Shown here piece after piece: positions 44,958 to 55,076 of a DNA stretch of 64,000 nucleotides (positions are counted from its first letter, which is position 1; each line of letters opens with the position of its first letter). This DNA comes from Cognaticolwellia sediminilitoris. GTDB lineage: Bacteria > Pseudomonadota > Gammaproteobacteria > Enterobacterales > Alteromonadaceae. The stretch lies in contig NBOG01000003.1 of the NCBI GenBank assembly GCA_002104535.1, forward strand, positions 1 to 64,000. Reading direction: 5' to 3'. The translations under genes were made by a program, and so were the position numbers. The notes below the pieces were generated by a model that saw nothing but the letters and a program-made list of their open reading frames with translations, had not been told where the DNA came from and did not search any database.

Positions 44958-47238
44958 AGTATCCGAGCATGTCAGCACAAAGAAAAACCAACAAAATAGA
45001 CTAGAACTCGTCATTGAAGGCGCAGGATGTGCCAGCTGTGTAGGTAAAATTGAATCTGCACTACAGGCAATTGATGGCGTAAAAAGTGCAGAAATGAATT
45101 TTGCATTACGTACGGTATCAGTAAGTGGGGATGCTAAATCGAATACACTTATTCAAGCTATTGAAGCTATAGGTTATAAAGCAAAGAATGTTGATAATCG
45201 TAGCGACGAAGATTTATTAGATGAAAAAGATCTGGCCGATCGACAATATTACACCAGTTTAATAAAACAAATGTGGATTGCCTTAGGTTTAGGCATGCCA
45301 TTGATGATTTATGGACTATCTGGCGGTCCAATGACCGTTAATACCATCTTTGAACAAGCCGTTTGGCTTATTGTCGGTTTAATGTGTGCTGGTATTATGT
45401 ACTTTTCAGGCAAGCACTTTTATGTGGGCGCGTGGAAATCAGTGCTTAATCATACTGCTAATATGGACACATTAATTGCGTTAGGCACCGGTACTGCTTG
45501 GCTTTATTCGATGATTGTTGTCTTCTTTCCAATGGCACTGCCAGAAATGGCTAGACACCTTTACTTTGAAGCGACTGCCATGATCATTGGCTTAGTTAAT
45601 TTAGGATTAGCACTCGAGGTGAAAGCCCGAGGCAGAACCAGTACAGCAATCAAACGTTTGATTGGTTTACAAGCAAAAACAGCGCGAGTTGAGTGTAATG
45701 TTGAAGGTAAAAAGCAAGAAATAGATATTCCAATTGAAGACGTAGAACAAGATGATATTGCGCGAGTAAGACCAGGTGAAAAAGTACCGGTCGATGGTGT
45801 AGTCATTTCAGGTAAAACCACGGTAGATGAGTCGATGTTAACCGGCGAACCTATGCCTGTAGAGAAAGTAGAAGGTGATGAAATTGTTGCAGGCACAATC
45901 AATAAGTCCGGCTCTATTTTATTTAGAGCAACGCGTGTAGGTAAAGACACGGCGTTAGCGCAAATCATTAATATGGTAAAAAGAGCGCAAAACTCGAAAC
46001 CACCGATTGGACGATTAGCTGATGTTATCGCGGGATATTTTGTCCTAACAATTATGATTATCGCGATTTTATCTGCCTTAGTATGGCTCAACTTTGGGCC
46101 TGAACCTAGCTTGGCATATGCTGTAGTTTCAGCGACAACGGTGTTAATTATAGCTTGTCCATGTGCTTTAGGTTTAGCTACGCCGATGTCGGTAATGGTC
46201 GGCGTTGGTAAAGCCGCCGAGGCTGGCGTTTTGATACGCAATGGCGAAGCACTGCAGATGGCGTCGAAAATCACCACTATGGTATTAGATAAAACTGGCA
46301 CAATTACCGAAGGCGCTCCTAAAGTTACTGATATTATAAGTGCGGATAAGTCTTATTCTGAAGCGAACATTTTAACCATGGCTGCAAGTCTAGAAAGTGG
46401 CTCTGAGCATCCACTTGCGCAAGCTATTTTAGATTCAGTACTTGCTCATGATATAACCGTGGAAACTGTTGATGATTTTAATGCCATCACTGGACAAGGT
46501 GTTACAGCGGGCTTTAACGGTCAAAAATTACTGTTTGGTAATCAAAAGTTGATGTTAAATAACAAAGTTGAACTTGGAAGTTTCATCGAACAGGCTGAAC
46601 AGTTAGCTAACGATGCAAAAACTCCGATGTATTTGGCTGTTGATAATAAACTGATTGCGATTATCGGTGTATCTGATCCTATCAAAACCGATTCAGTCGC
46701 GGCTATTAAAAGACTACAAACTAGCGGTATTAGAGTTGTAATGATAACTGGCGATAATAAAGCGACAGCTAATGCTGTGGCACAACAGGTTGGTATAATA
46801 GATGTTTTTGCTGATGTATTACCTGAAGAAAAGGCCAATAAAGTCGCACAATTGCAAGCTGAAGGTGAGATTGTTGGTATGACGGGAGATGGTATTAATG
46901 ATGCACCAGCGTTAGCCTTAGCCAATGTAGGTTTTGCCATTGGTACAGGTACTGATGTTGCGATTGAAAGTGCAGACATTACCTTAATGCGCGGCTCTTT
47001 ACATGGCCTTGCCGACGCTATAGCGGTGAGTAAAGTAACGCTGAGTAATATTAAACAGAATCTTTTTGGCGCTTTTATTTACAACGTAGCCGGTTTGCCT
47101 ATTGCTGCAGGTGTATTATTCCCATTTTTTGGTCTGATGTTAAATCCCATTGTTGCTGGTGCAGCCATGGCTTTTTCATCGTTAACTGTGGTTACTAACG
47201 CTAATCGATTGAGATTTTTTAAACCTCAAGATCATTAA
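44950..47238 (+). CDS. copA: Cu(I)-type P1B ATPase CopA
   Basis: A 762-residue inner-membrane pump exporting cytosolic Cu(I) (or Ag(I)) at the cost of ATP. One N-terminal metal domain has GAGCASC (C27, C30). The transmembrane CPC is C403-P-C405, the phosphorylation Asp is D447 (DKTGTIT) and the hinge is [11 protein letters not shown]. The last membrane helices keep YN and MAFSS, the signature of Cu(I)-type P1B-1 pumps, not the Zn/Cd type. GGAGGG precedes ATG 44950, which lies inside the end of the regulator gene, so the two are coupled; upstream TTG at 44935 is not needed. Confidence 0.95.
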   Translation: MNKVSEHVSTKKNQQNRLELVIEGAGCASCVGKIESALQAIDGVKSAEMNFALRTVSVSGDAKSNTLIQAIEAIGYKAKNVDNRSDEDLLDEKDLADRQYYTSLIKQMWIALGLGMPLMIYGLSGGPMTVNTIFEQAVWLIVGLMCAGIMYFSGKHFYVGAWKSVLNHTANMDTLIALGTGTAWLYSMIVVFFPMALPEMARHLYFEATAMIIGLVNLGLALEVKARGRTSTAIKRLIGLQAKTARVECNVEGKKQEIDIPIEDVEQDDIARVRPGEKVPVDGVVISGKTTVDESMLTGEPMPVEKVEGDEIVAGTINKSGSILFRATRVGKDTALAQIINMVKRAQNSKPPIGRLADVIAGYFVLTIMIIAILSALVWLNFGPEPSLAYAVVSATTVLIIACPCALGLATPMSVMVGVGKAAEAGVLIRNGEALQMASKITTMVLDKTGTITEGAPKVTDIISADKSYSEANILTMAASLESGSEHPLAQAILDSVLAHDITVETVDDFNAITGQGVTAGFNGQKLLFGNQKLMLNNKVELGSFIEQAEQLANDAKTPMYLAVDNKLIAIIGVSDPIKTDSVAAIKRLQTSGIRVVMITGDNKATANAVAQQVGIIDVFADVLPEEKANKVAQLQAEGEIVGMTGDGINDAPALALANVGFAIGTGTDVAIESADITLMRGSLHGLADAIAVSKVTLSNIKQNLFGAFIYNVAGLPIAAGVLFPFFGLMLNPIVAGAAMAFSSLTVVTNANRLRFFKPQDH

Positions 47239-47256
47239 TAAAATAAGGAAACTAAC

Positions 47257-47364
47257 ATGTTAATCGTTAATTTATTTGGACTTGCGTTGATTGGCATTAT
47301 TATTTGGTGGTTCTGGTTATATAAACCTAGCACGGCAGTTAAAACTAAAATCAATCAGCAGTAA
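47257..47364 (+). CDS. 35-residue membrane protein after copA
   Basis: The frame reads MLIVNLFGLALIG, then IIIWWFWLYKP and a short polar tail ending KINQQ. AAGGA at 47245-47249 is well placed before ATG 47257, 18 bp after copA. One hydrophobic helix with an aromatic WWFW end predicts an inner-membrane peptide. It resembles the membrane anchor of small cupredoxin-type proteins that accompany copper ATPases, so it is either a truncated remnant of one or a genuine small protein. Confidence 0.6.
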   Translation: MLIVNLFGLALIGIIIWWFWLYKPSTAVKTKINQQ

Positions 47365-47441
47365 GCCGTTTGATACATCCATTATTTAAGTGCAACAAGT
47401 CAAGTAAATGTAGTTAAGACAAATGCAGGTATTAATTTAAT

Positions 47442-48002
47442 ATGTTTGACACTCAAGATATAAACAAAGCCCAATGTACTTTAGTTGAAGGACAAGCTGT
47501 CTGGTTATTTGGTTATGGTTCACTTATTTATAAAGTTGATTTTGAATATTTAGAGCGGAAACCAGCACAAATTGAACATTGGGCACGCAGATTTTGGCAG
47601 GGCTCTCACGACCATCGTGGAACACCAAAAGCGCCTGGTCGCGTTGCTACTTTAATATCTCAGCCTAATGCTAATTGTGTAGGAATGGCATATAAAGTAA
47701 GTTCTGAAGTATTTGAGCACCTTGATCATCGTGAAAAAAATGGCTATTTACGTTTTAACACAAGGTTAAATTTTTTCGATGGCAGTGTTGACCAAGGCTT
47801 AGTTTATATAGCATCAGAAAATAATGCGGCATATTTAGGTCCTGCGAGTGAAGCTGAAATCGCCAAACATATCGCTATAGCTAAAGGTCCTAGTGGTCAC
47901 AATGATGAGTATTTGCTGGAGCTGGCAAACGCTTTACGTGAATTAAATGCTGATGATGAGCACGTATTTACTATCGAGCGTCATTTACTTGCATTATCTT
48001 GA
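47442..48002 (+). CDS. ChaC-type gamma-glutamylcyclotransferase
   Basis: A 186-residue cytoplasmic enzyme of the ChaC family, which releases 5-oxoproline from glutathione. The family motif VWLFGYGSLIYKVDF (YGSL, about residues 23-26) and the catalytic Glu region DHREKNGY (about 105-112) are in place. It follows the copper island and may belong with it through glutathione and metal stress, but its own 77-bp gap makes it a separate unit. The ATG at 47442 starts just before a conserved VWLFGYGS strand. Confidence 0.9.
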   Translation: MFDTQDINKAQCTLVEGQAVWLFGYGSLIYKVDFEYLERKPAQIEHWARRFWQGSHDHRGTPKAPGRVATLISQPNANCVGMAYKVSSEVFEHLDHREKNGYLRFNTRLNFFDGSVDQGLVYIASENNAAYLGPASEAEIAKHIAIAKGPSGHNDEYLLELANALRELNADDEHVFTIERHLLALS

Positions 48003-48135
48003 ATAAAGACTAAATTACAGCAAGTTACTTCACTCTGAAGTAGACTTGTTTCACTAAATTTTAAACTTGCCGCTTACTAAATACTATTATCAGTTGAAAA
48101 CTGAAATAGATAAACACACAAATACAGGTCGTTAT

Positions 48136-49407
48136 ATGAAACTATTTATCACCACTCTTACTTGCTGCGCTTTGTTAATCTCAAATGAGCTAGCGGCGCA
48201 ACAAACGCTTATCAACGCAGACGCATTAATCAACGTACAAGAAGGTAAAACCATCCGTGACGTTGCTGTGTTAATTGATGGCAATAAAATCATAGCGGTA
48301 GGTAAGCAGGGCCAATTAAATGCTGAAGGTGACGCCAAGGTAATTAACCTTGACGGTAAAACACTGATGCCTGGTGTGATGGATATGCACGTGCATTTGT
48401 CGAGTGACGCTGAAGATAACTTTTTAGCTTCGCGTGGAAATTCGGTTCCTCGACAAACAGTAAAAGCCGTGAAAAATGCTAATAAAACCCTGATGGCTGG
48501 CTTTACGACTGTCCGAAACTTAGGTGCTGCCGGTTATTCAGTTATAGCGGTACGTGATGGTATTGAAGCAGGTGAGATCCCAGGGCCTAGAATTTGGGCA
48601 GCAGGCCATTCTGTTAGTATTACCGGTGGCCACTGTGATGATAATTTTTCTCCGCCTGAGGCTAAAAGTATCTCTGGTGGCGTTGCTGATGGCCCATGGG
48701 CTGTTCGGGCCAAGGTGCGTGAAAATATTAAATATGGTGCTAATACCATTAAAGTTTGCGCAACTGGAGGTGTGTTTTCAAAAGGGACTAAAGTCGGTAT
48801 TCAGCAATTAACTGAAGAAGAAATTAAAGCTGCAGTTGATGAGGCGCATATGAGAGGCTTAATTGCTGCAGCACATGCACATGGTACTAGTGGTATTAAA
48901 GCGGCGATTAGAGCGGGCATTGATTCGATTGAGCACTGTAGCTTTATGGATGATGAAGCGATAGAGCTGGCATTAAAGCACGGTACTTACCTTTCATGTG
49001 ATATTTATAATACCGAATACACATTAGCGTTTGGGGAAGCTAATGGCGTTCCTGAAGAAAATATCAATAAAGAAAAATTAGTATCGAAAGCGCAGCGTGA
49101 AAGCTTTAAACGCGCTGTTAAGGCTGGTGTAAACATGGTGTTTGGCTCTGATGCTGCTATTTATCCGCATGGTGATAATGGTAAGCAGTTTTCTCGTATG
49201 GTTAAGTTTGGCATGACACCAGCACAAGCGCTGCAAGCTGCAACCATTAATAGTGCAAAATTACTTAAACAAGATACTATTTTAGGTCAAATTAGTGTGG
49301 GTTATTTAGCTGATATTATTGCTGTAGAGGGTAATCCACTGGATGATATATCAAGTATGGAAAACGTTGTTTTCGTGATGAAAGATGGTGTGATTTACAA
49401 GCAGTAA
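48136..49407 (+). CDS. Exported metal-dependent amidohydrolase (prolidase-like)
   Basis: A 423-residue protein with signal peptide MKLFITTLTCCALLISNELAA. The amidohydrolase-superfamily barrel shows HxH (DMHVHLSS), the metal-bridging Lys region (IKVCATGG), His ligands (AAAHAHG and IEHCSF) and the Asp (FGSDAA). Several secreted members of this COG1228-like group hydrolyse Xaa-Pro or other dipeptides, so peptide or amide hydrolysis in the periplasm is likely, with substrate unknown. ATG 48136 is preferred because AGG lies at 48126-48128 and the signal peptide begins there; the frame runs upstream to 48067. Confidence 0.88.
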   Translation: MKLFITTLTCCALLISNELAAQQTLINADALINVQEGKTIRDVAVLIDGNKIIAVGKQGQLNAEGDAKVINLDGKTLMPGVMDMHVHLSSDAEDNFLASRGNSVPRQTVKAVKNANKTLMAGFTTVRNLGAAGYSVIAVRDGIEAGEIPGPRIWAAGHSVSITGGHCDDNFSPPEAKSISGGVADGPWAVRAKVRENIKYGANTIKVCATGGVFSKGTKVGIQQLTEEEIKAAVDEAHMRGLIAAAHAHGTSGIKAAIRAGIDSIEHCSFMDDEAIELALKHGTYLSCDIYNTEYTLAFGEANGVPEENINKEKLVSKAQRESFKRAVKAGVNMVFGSDAAIYPHGDNGKQFSRMVKFGMTPAQALQAATINSAKLLKQDTILGQISVGYLADIIAVEGNPLDDISSMENVVFVMKDGVIYKQ

Positions 49408-49449
49408 CAAGTATAAAATCGATGTAAATCAACAACTATTAACTAGCGT

Positions 49450-49704
49450 TTAATCTAATTCGATTTCTATATTAGAGGTTGGATATGAACAACAAGTAAG
49501 AATTTCGCCCTCACCAATAAAGGCAAGTGGATATTCATTATATTCTACTGTGCCTTTTTTTATTGCACAGCGACAGGCACCGCAAAAGCCATCACGACAA
49601 TGAAAGTGTGATTCGATATTCTCTCTATCTAGGGTATTCAGGATGGTTTTATCTTCGTCAAGGAACGCTATTTCACGTCCCTCAACTGTAATACTAAAAG
49701 GCAT
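49450..49704 (-). CDS. yfaE: 2Fe-2S ferredoxin YfaE for NrdB
   Basis: An 84-residue plant-type ferredoxin with the pattern C-x4-C-x2-C (HCRDGFCGAC) and a late Cys (LTCCSYP). It supplies electrons to assemble or regenerate the diferric-tyrosyl cofactor of class Ia ribonucleotide reductase. It follows nrdB by 5 bp, the conserved nrdA-nrdB-yfaE operon. Confidence 0.95.
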   Translation of the reverse strand: MPFSITVEGREIAFLDEDKTILNTLDRENIESHFHCRDGFCGACRCAIKKGTVEYNEYPLAFIGEGEILTCCSYPTSNIEIELD

Positions 49705-49709
49705 AAATA

Positions 49710-50840
49710 CTAAAAGTCGAAATCGTCAAAGTCATCGCTTGAAACTGAAGAATCAACCTGACCAACAAGGTAACTTGATATCTCCGATTCTTGCGGCGCT
49801 ACCTGCACGTTATCACTAACCAAGTAGGCATTCATCCAAGGTAAAGGATTACTTTTAATGTCAAATGGTGCATCAAAACCGATAGCACTTAAACGTTGGT
49901 TACTAATATATTCAATATATTGTTTTAAAATCGCGGCGTTAAGACCAATCATTGAGCCATCTTTAAATAAGTAATCAGCCCATTCTTTTTCTTGCTCAAC
50001 AACATCCATGAAAATTTGTTTACCTTGATCACGCATTTCTGTCGCAATCTCACGCATTTCAGGATCGTCTTTACCTGTCATCCAGTTATTTAGAATGTGT
50101 TGCGTGCCGGTTAAATGTAGCGCTTCATCGCGAGCAATAAGTTTGATGATTTTAGCATTGCCTTCAAGTAACTCACGTTCAGCAAAGGCGAACGAACAAG
50201 CAAAACTTACATAGAAACGGATCGCTTCTAAAGCGTTAACCGAGCATATAGCTAAAAATAAACGTTCTTTTAACTTACGTTCACTTACTTCTATCGTATT
50301 ACCGTCAACTTCATAGCTACCAGGGCCTTGCGATTGCAATAATTGCGTAGTGATAATCACAGAATCAAAATATTGAGAAATACTAGATGCACGTTTCAAA
50401 ATTGCAGGATTGACCATGATGTCGTCAAAAACAGCGCTAGGATCGGTGAATAAATTACGCAAGATGTGAGTGTATGAACGAGAGTGAATCGTTTCACTAA
50501 ATGCCCATGTCTCTACCCAAGTTTCTACTTCTGGTAATGAAACTAGCGGCAATAAAACCGCGTTAACTGAACGAGCAGCCATTGAATCAAGTAACGTTTG
50601 GTACTTCAAATTAGAGATAAATATATGCTTTTCAGAGTCAGTTAAACTCTGCCAATCGGCACGATCTTTTGAAACGTCAATTTCTTCTGGACGCCAGAAG
50701 AAGGATAACTGCTTTTCAATCAACTTCTCAAACGCCATAAAACGTTGTTGATCGTAACGCGCAACATTAACACTGTTTCCCAAAAACATTGGTTCTAACA
50801 AGGCATTGTTAGCTGTTTGGTTAAACGTAGTGTACGACAT
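49710..50840 (-). CDS. nrdB: Ribonucleotide reductase class Ia beta subunit NrdB
   Basis: A 376-residue diiron protein. It keeps the radical Tyr in [14 protein letters not shown], metal ligands in that helix (E and H) and in [16 protein letters not shown], and the acidic tail ([10 protein letters not shown]) that docks to NrdA. GGAGAG is well spaced before ATG at 50840. With NrdA it reduces ribonucleoside diphosphates to deoxy forms for DNA synthesis. Confidence 0.98.
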   Translation of the reverse strand: MSYTTFNQTANNALLEPMFLGNSVNVARYDQQRFMAFEKLIEKQLSFFWRPEEIDVSKDRADWQSLTDSEKHIFISNLKYQTLLDSMAARSVNAVLLPLVSLPEVETWVETWAFSETIHSRSYTHILRNLFTDPSAVFDDIMVNPAILKRASSISQYFDSVIITTQLLQSQGPGSYEVDGNTIEVSERKLKERLFLAICSVNALEAIRFYVSFACSFAFAERELLEGNAKIIKLIARDEALHLTGTQHILNNWMTGKDDPEMREIATEMRDQGKQIFMDVVEQEKEWADYLFKDGSMIGLNAAILKQYIEYISNQRLSAIGFDAPFDIKSNPLPWMNAYLVSDNVQVAPQESEISSYLVGQVDSSVSSDDFDDFDF

Positions 50841-50978
50841 TTATCTCTCCTTGAAATAGCACCGAGTCATGGCAGTATTTCTTCACGTAATGGTAATTAA
50901 ATTGGTTTTTATTGTTTTTATGTGTGGCTAACTAGTCGACAAAAAAAGAGGAAAACTGATGTTTTCCTCTGATTTCAG

Positions 50979-53249
50979 CTATATCTTACAAGCGCCGCCT
51001 GCACAATCGTCTTCAACTTCGGTTTGGCTGTCATCTGCGCCATCGCGAGTGTTGTGGTAATACATGGTTTTAACACCTAGTTTGTAGGCAGTTAAAATAT
51101 CTTTTAATACTTGTTTGATAGGCACTTTTCCGCCGTCAAAACGAGATGGGTCATAGTTAGTGTTCGCTGAAATGGTTTGGTCAACAAACTTTTGCATGAT
51201 ACCAACTAACTGTAAGTAACCTTCGTTGCTAGGAATATTCCAAAGCAGTTCGTAGTTATCTTTTAATCTAAGGTACTCAGGAACAACTTGTTTTAAAATT
51301 CCATCTTTACTAGCTTTAATGCTGATCAAACCACGCGGCGGCTCAATACCATTAGTGGCATTAGAGATTTGCGACGAAGTTTCAGATGGCATTAACGCTG
51401 AAACGGTAGAGTTTCTTACGCCGTGCTCTTTAATGCTAGCGCGCAGTGATTCCCAATCTAAATGTAATGGTTCACCGGTAATATTATCGATCTCTTTTTT
51501 GTAAGTATCGATAGGTAAAATACCTTGAGATAAACGCGTTTCGTTAAACTTAGGACAAGCTCCTTGCTCAATAGCAAGTTTGTTTGATGCTTTTAGCAAG
51601 TAGTATTGAATTGCTTCGAAAGTGCGATGCGTTAAATTGTTAGCACTACCGTTAGAGTAGAACACACCATTTTTAGCTAAGTAATACGCGTAGTTGATGA
51701 CGCCGATACCTAAAGTACGACGACCCATTGTTGCGGTATGCGCAGCAGGTACTGGGTAATCTTGGTAATCAAGTAAGCTGTCTAAAGCACGTACAGCAAG
51801 GTCCGCTAACTCGTCTAATTCATCAAGGCTTTCAATAGCGCCTAAGTTAAAGGCTGATAAAGTACAAAGCGCAATTTCACCATTTGGATCATTCACATCT
51901 TCCATTGGCTTGGTTGGCAAGGCAATTTCTAAACATAAGTTACTTTGACGAATAGGGGCAACTTTAGGATCAAACGGCGAATGCGTATTACAGTGATCAA
52001 CATTTTGTAAGTAGATACGACCTGTACTTGCACGTTCTTGAGCAAATAGGGTAAATAGTTCAATGGCTTTAATACATTTTTTACGAATTGAATCATCAGC
52101 TTCGTATTTAAGGTAAAGCTCTTCAAACTTATCTTGATCTTCAAAGAAAGCATCGTATAAGCCTGGCACATCGCTTGGGCTGAACAAGGTAATTGATTGG
52201 CCTTTGATCAAGCGCTGATACATAACCTTGTTAAATTGTACGCCGTAATCTAAATGACGAACGCGGTTTTCTTCAACACCACGGTTATTTTTAAGTACTA
52301 ATAAACTTTCAACTTCTAAATGCCAAAGTGGGTAGAAAAGGGTAGCAGCACCACCACGAACACCACCTTGAGAACAACTTTTTACCGCTGTTTGAAAATG
52401 TTTATAAAATGGAATACAACCAGTATGGAATGCTTCACCATTACGTATTGTGCTACCTAATGCACGAATACGACCAGCATTAATGCCGATACCTGCACGT
52501 TGTGATACATATTTAACAATCGAGCTTGAAGTAGCATTGATTGAATCTAAGCTGTCACCACATTCAATTAACACACAAGATGAAAATTGACGAGTTGGCG
52601 TACGTACACCCGACATAATCGGTGTAGGTAAAGAAAGCTTAAATGTTGATATGGCGTTATAAAAACCTTTTACATAATCTAAACGGTTTTCTTTCGGGTA
52701 TTTAGCAAATAAGCAAGCTGCAACTAATATATAGAGGAACTGTGCACTTTCGTATATTTCACCTGTCACTCGGTTTTGTACCAAGTATTTACCTTCGAGT
52801 TGTTTTACTGCCGCGTAACTGAAGTCTAAATCACGTCCGTGATCTAAAAAGCTTTCTAATTGCTCAAATTCTTCTTCGCTATAGTCAGTAAGTAAATGTT
52901 CATCATATTTACCTGCAGCCACTAATGCTTTTACGTGTGGGTAAAGCTTAGGTGGCTCAAATTGGCCATAGGCTTTTTTACGTAAATGAAATATCGCTAA
53001 GCGGGCTGATAAATATTGGTAATCAGGGGTTTCTTCAGAGATTAAATCTGCTGCTGATTTGATGATGGTTTCATGAATATCCGCAGTTTTAATACCATCG
53101 TAAAACTGAATATGAGATTTCAATTCAACTTGAGATGGAGAAACATTGTCTAAGCCTTCAGCAGCCCAAGCAATTACTTTATGGATTTTTTCTAAGTCGA
53201 TTGGCTCTTTTGAACCATTGCGTTTTGTAACAAAGAGTTTGTTATTCAT
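50979..53249 (-). CDS. nrdA: Ribonucleotide reductase class Ia alpha subunit NrdA
   Basis: A 756-residue catalytic subunit. The N-terminal ATP cone (about 1-95, FVTKRNGSKEPIDLEKIHKVI) senses ATP/dATP. Active-site cysteines are in SSCVLIECGD, the radical site RQSNLCLEIALP and CTLSAFNLGA. The C-terminal CAGGACKI carries the redox Cys pair. It is the first gene of nrdA-nrdB-yfaE, 138 bp before nrdB. Two NrdR-like boxes upstream suggest regulation by nucleotide levels. Confidence 0.98.
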   Translation of the reverse strand: MNNKLFVTKRNGSKEPIDLEKIHKVIAWAAEGLDNVSPSQVELKSHIQFYDGIKTADIHETIIKSAADLISEETPDYQYLSARLAIFHLRKKAYGQFEPPKLYPHVKALVAAGKYDEHLLTDYSEEEFEQLESFLDHGRDLDFSYAAVKQLEGKYLVQNRVTGEIYESAQFLYILVAACLFAKYPKENRLDYVKGFYNAISTFKLSLPTPIMSGVRTPTRQFSSCVLIECGDSLDSINATSSSIVKYVSQRAGIGINAGRIRALGSTIRNGEAFHTGCIPFYKHFQTAVKSCSQGGVRGGAATLFYPLWHLEVESLLVLKNNRGVEENRVRHLDYGVQFNKVMYQRLIKGQSITLFSPSDVPGLYDAFFEDQDKFEELYLKYEADDSIRKKCIKAIELFTLFAQERASTGRIYLQNVDHCNTHSPFDPKVAPIRQSNLCLEIALPTKPMEDVNDPNGEIALCTLSAFNLGAIESLDELDELADLAVRALDSLLDYQDYPVPAAHTATMGRRTLGIGVINYAYYLAKNGVFYSNGSANNLTHRTFEAIQYYLLKASNKLAIEQGACPKFNETRLSQGILPIDTYKKEIDNITGEPLHLDWESLRASIKEHGVRNSTVSALMPSETSSQISNATNGIEPPRGLISIKASKDGILKQVVPEYLRLKDNYELLWNIPSNEGYLQLVGIMQKFVDQTISANTNYDPSRFDGGKVPIKQVLKDILTAYKLGVKTMYYHNTRDGADDSQTEVEDDCAGGACKI

Positions 53250-53374
53250 GAAAGACCTGTAAATCTATTTATTGTTTTAATCACCCCAAATGGGCGTGAA
53301 TAATGTAATTTCCCTATGATGGCATTGATACGAGATAAATCGTATGACATTCAAAAATAGCCTGAATGAAAAAT

Positions 53375-53390
53375 GCACTATATCTTGGGG
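53375..53390 (-). promoter_or_regulatory. NrdR-like box, distal or proximal member of a pair (1)
   Basis: GCACTATATCTTGGGG fits the known NrdR consensus (ACACWATATATWGTGT) at about 11 of 16 bases, 126 bp upstream of the nrdA start. Confidence 0.65.
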
Positions 53391-53405
53391 TTTTCAAAAA
53401 ACTAA

Positions 53406-53421
53406 TCACAAGATAGTGAGG
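53406..53421 (-). promoter_or_regulatory. NrdR-like box, partner of the pair (2)
   Basis: TCACAAGATAGTGAGG fits the NrdR consensus at about 12 of 16 bases and lies 31 bp (three helical turns) from the first box, the spacing typical of NrdR pairs. Confidence 0.65.
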
Positions 53422-53820
53422 TTTGCATGACAATGCAAGCGATAAAAATTATGCTTTTTCACTTGATTTTTTTAGAGTAAAAGTTCTGTTAGTAACAACT
53501 AACTTAGTAACGCTTTTTAATTTTGATTTTTGTAAAACGCAACGCTTATTTTTAATTTTTTTTCACTAATAAATTATTTTAAATTATTTTTTCATTTTAA
53601 TATGACTAAAGGATATATAGAAAATAATATATTTATATATCAATTACTTGGTGTTTTTGTTTAAAACTTAAACGCTTCAACTACGCAATGATTATTTTAT
53701 CAACTATGAATTGTTCATGTTTAGATTTTTAAAATTTATTTTATAAAATATTTATCCTTTTTCGACCATTTTTAACAAAATTACAAAACAAGTCGAAATA
53801 ATGGCTGTAGATCACATTAT

Positions 53821-54010
53821 TTGTAATAAGCTTACAGCGAGAAAGGGACATAATTAGCGGTTTAATTTACAGAGAGTAGCAATAAGTTGCTACTTCCTAT
53901 AGCTAGTAATAAAGCTATTTATAAATCGTAAAGTACAGCGACGTTACTCAAGTCGATTACCTAACATGGATCCAATTAGAATCATCAGGCTTCTTACTCT
54001 GATGGTTTTT
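53821..54010 (+). ncRNA. Candidate structured small RNA with intrinsic terminator
   Basis: Successive stems can be drawn: AGTAGCAA/TTGCTACT (53875-53882 and 53887-53894, TAAG tetraloop), ATAGCT/AGCTAT (53899-53904 and 53913-53918), AATCG/CGATT (53924-53928 and 53954-53958), and the terminal CATCAG/CTGATG (53983-53988 and 53999-54004) followed by GTTTTTCTT. No ORF of note is present. The 5' end is a guess; no named RNA family is recognised. Confidence 0.35.
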
Positions 54011-54383
54011 CTTATTTAGGATTACATTGATCTAATTATTATTAGACTATGAGTTGAAGGTACGGAATACTTCTGCTTTGAGCCTATTATAGTCCTTTCA
54101 GCCCGAATGAAATGCATATTGCAGTACCAGAGCGGGGAAAACATTAATTCAAAGTGATTTGACCAAACTGAGTTTAATTACAGCTTGGTGTTAATGCATC
54201 TATATTATTCAGAAAATGCACAAATCGAGCATTTTTGTATTTAAAAACGGCAAAATTTATTTATAAGTGCTTTAGCTAGCGAAGGTTTATTATTTTTGTT
54301 ATTAATAGTGAAATTATCAAAGTGCGCGACACTTGTGCAGGAAAGTGCGCAAATCACGCGATATTAAGCGTTAGGTGTCCGAA

Positions 54384-54959
54384 GTGCCATTGAGTAAGTT
54401 GATCGTTAAATTCAGTAAAAACATTTTATTTGGTCTCGCAATTGGTGCTTTAGTCAGCTCTTTTATGCTTGAGGTAATGACTGAGCCAGAAGATAAAGTC
54501 TTTTTTAAAGTAATTGGCTATTGTAACTTTAATACTCAAAATGTGTCCCTACTTGGCTTTGTTTATAATTACTGGAAAATTCGCGATGTAAAAGTTGAAA
54601 CTATAAAAAATAAAGATTCATTAGTAGAGGGGTTATTGGCCTTAACCGAATTTAAAGATAATGGTTGTAATACACGAATACATAAAGAATTGAGAGATAT
54701 TGAACTACAAGGTTACAAATATAATGAATATAGAAGTGATAACGGTAGGTCTTGGATTCTAAGAGAGGTGCTTGTAGGGAACTCTTTGACTGTAGGTTGG
54801 TTAATAGACCTTGGCGGCTTTATCAATACTAAAGTCACTGATGAAGATAGCCCATATAAAGATCAAGACATATTTGAACTAGCAGATAGCCTCAATGAAA
54901 AACACTCTACCGCTTCAAGAAAAATAATTATAAATCTTCTAGAGTTGCAGGAAAAATAA
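54384..54959 (+). CDS. Hypothetical membrane-anchored protein
   Basis: A 191-residue protein with one N-terminal hydrophobic helix (NILFGLAIGALVSSFML) and a polar remainder with Cys residues (GYCNFN and NGCNTR). No domain is recognised. GTG at 54384 is chosen because AGGTG lies 6 bp upstream; GTG at 54375 overlaps that motif and would add three residues. It lies alone in AT-rich accessory DNA immediately before a RAYT element, and may be horizontally acquired. Confidence 0.6.
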   Translation: MPLSKLIVKFSKNILFGLAIGALVSSFMLEVMTEPEDKVFFKVIGYCNFNTQNVSLLGFVYNYWKIRDVKVETIKNKDSLVEGLLALTEFKDNGCNTRIHKELRDIELQGYKYNEYRSDNGRSWILREVLVGNSLTVGWLIDLGGFINTKVTDEDSPYKDQDIFELADSLNEKHSTASRKIIINLLELQEK

Positions 54960-54989
54960 TTTAAATCAGAGTGCAGTGTCAACGATACC

Positions 54990-55018
54990 CAAGTTATTAT
55001 GCCACCCATAATAATTTA
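54990..55018. repeat. REP-like palindrome, left copy (imperfect)
   Basis: CAAGTTATTATG, CCACC, CATAATAATTTA: same as the palindrome at 55164 but with a degraded right arm. It starts a 174-bp direct repeat that also contains the truncated RAYT start. Confidence 0.7.
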
Positions 55019-55076
55019 TTCATATTTTCAGCAATAAACTACACTTAGTTCACCCTTTTTAACTCTGGTGATTGTT

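Larger units (their letters stand above)
53250..54383. other. Long AT-rich intergenic region
   Basis: About 1.1 kb without a supported protein gene. The left part carries the nrdA control region with two NrdR-like boxes (53375-53421). The stretch 53560-53760 is extremely AT-rich and featureless. A structured candidate RNA with a terminator lies at 53821-54010. From 54011 to 54383 only a duplicated AGTGCGC motif near 54320-54352 is seen. Confidence 0.6.

Noticed and set aside
45561-46301. A 246-codon minus-strand frame inside copA
   Set aside because: It is antisense to conserved ATPase motifs and its composition is that of a shadow frame.
54361-54384. GTTAGGT before the hypothetical gene, resembling an integron attC core (GTTRRRY)
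   Set aside because: No partner RYYYAAC site, no second core after the gene and no integrase are seen, so a gene cassette is not supported.
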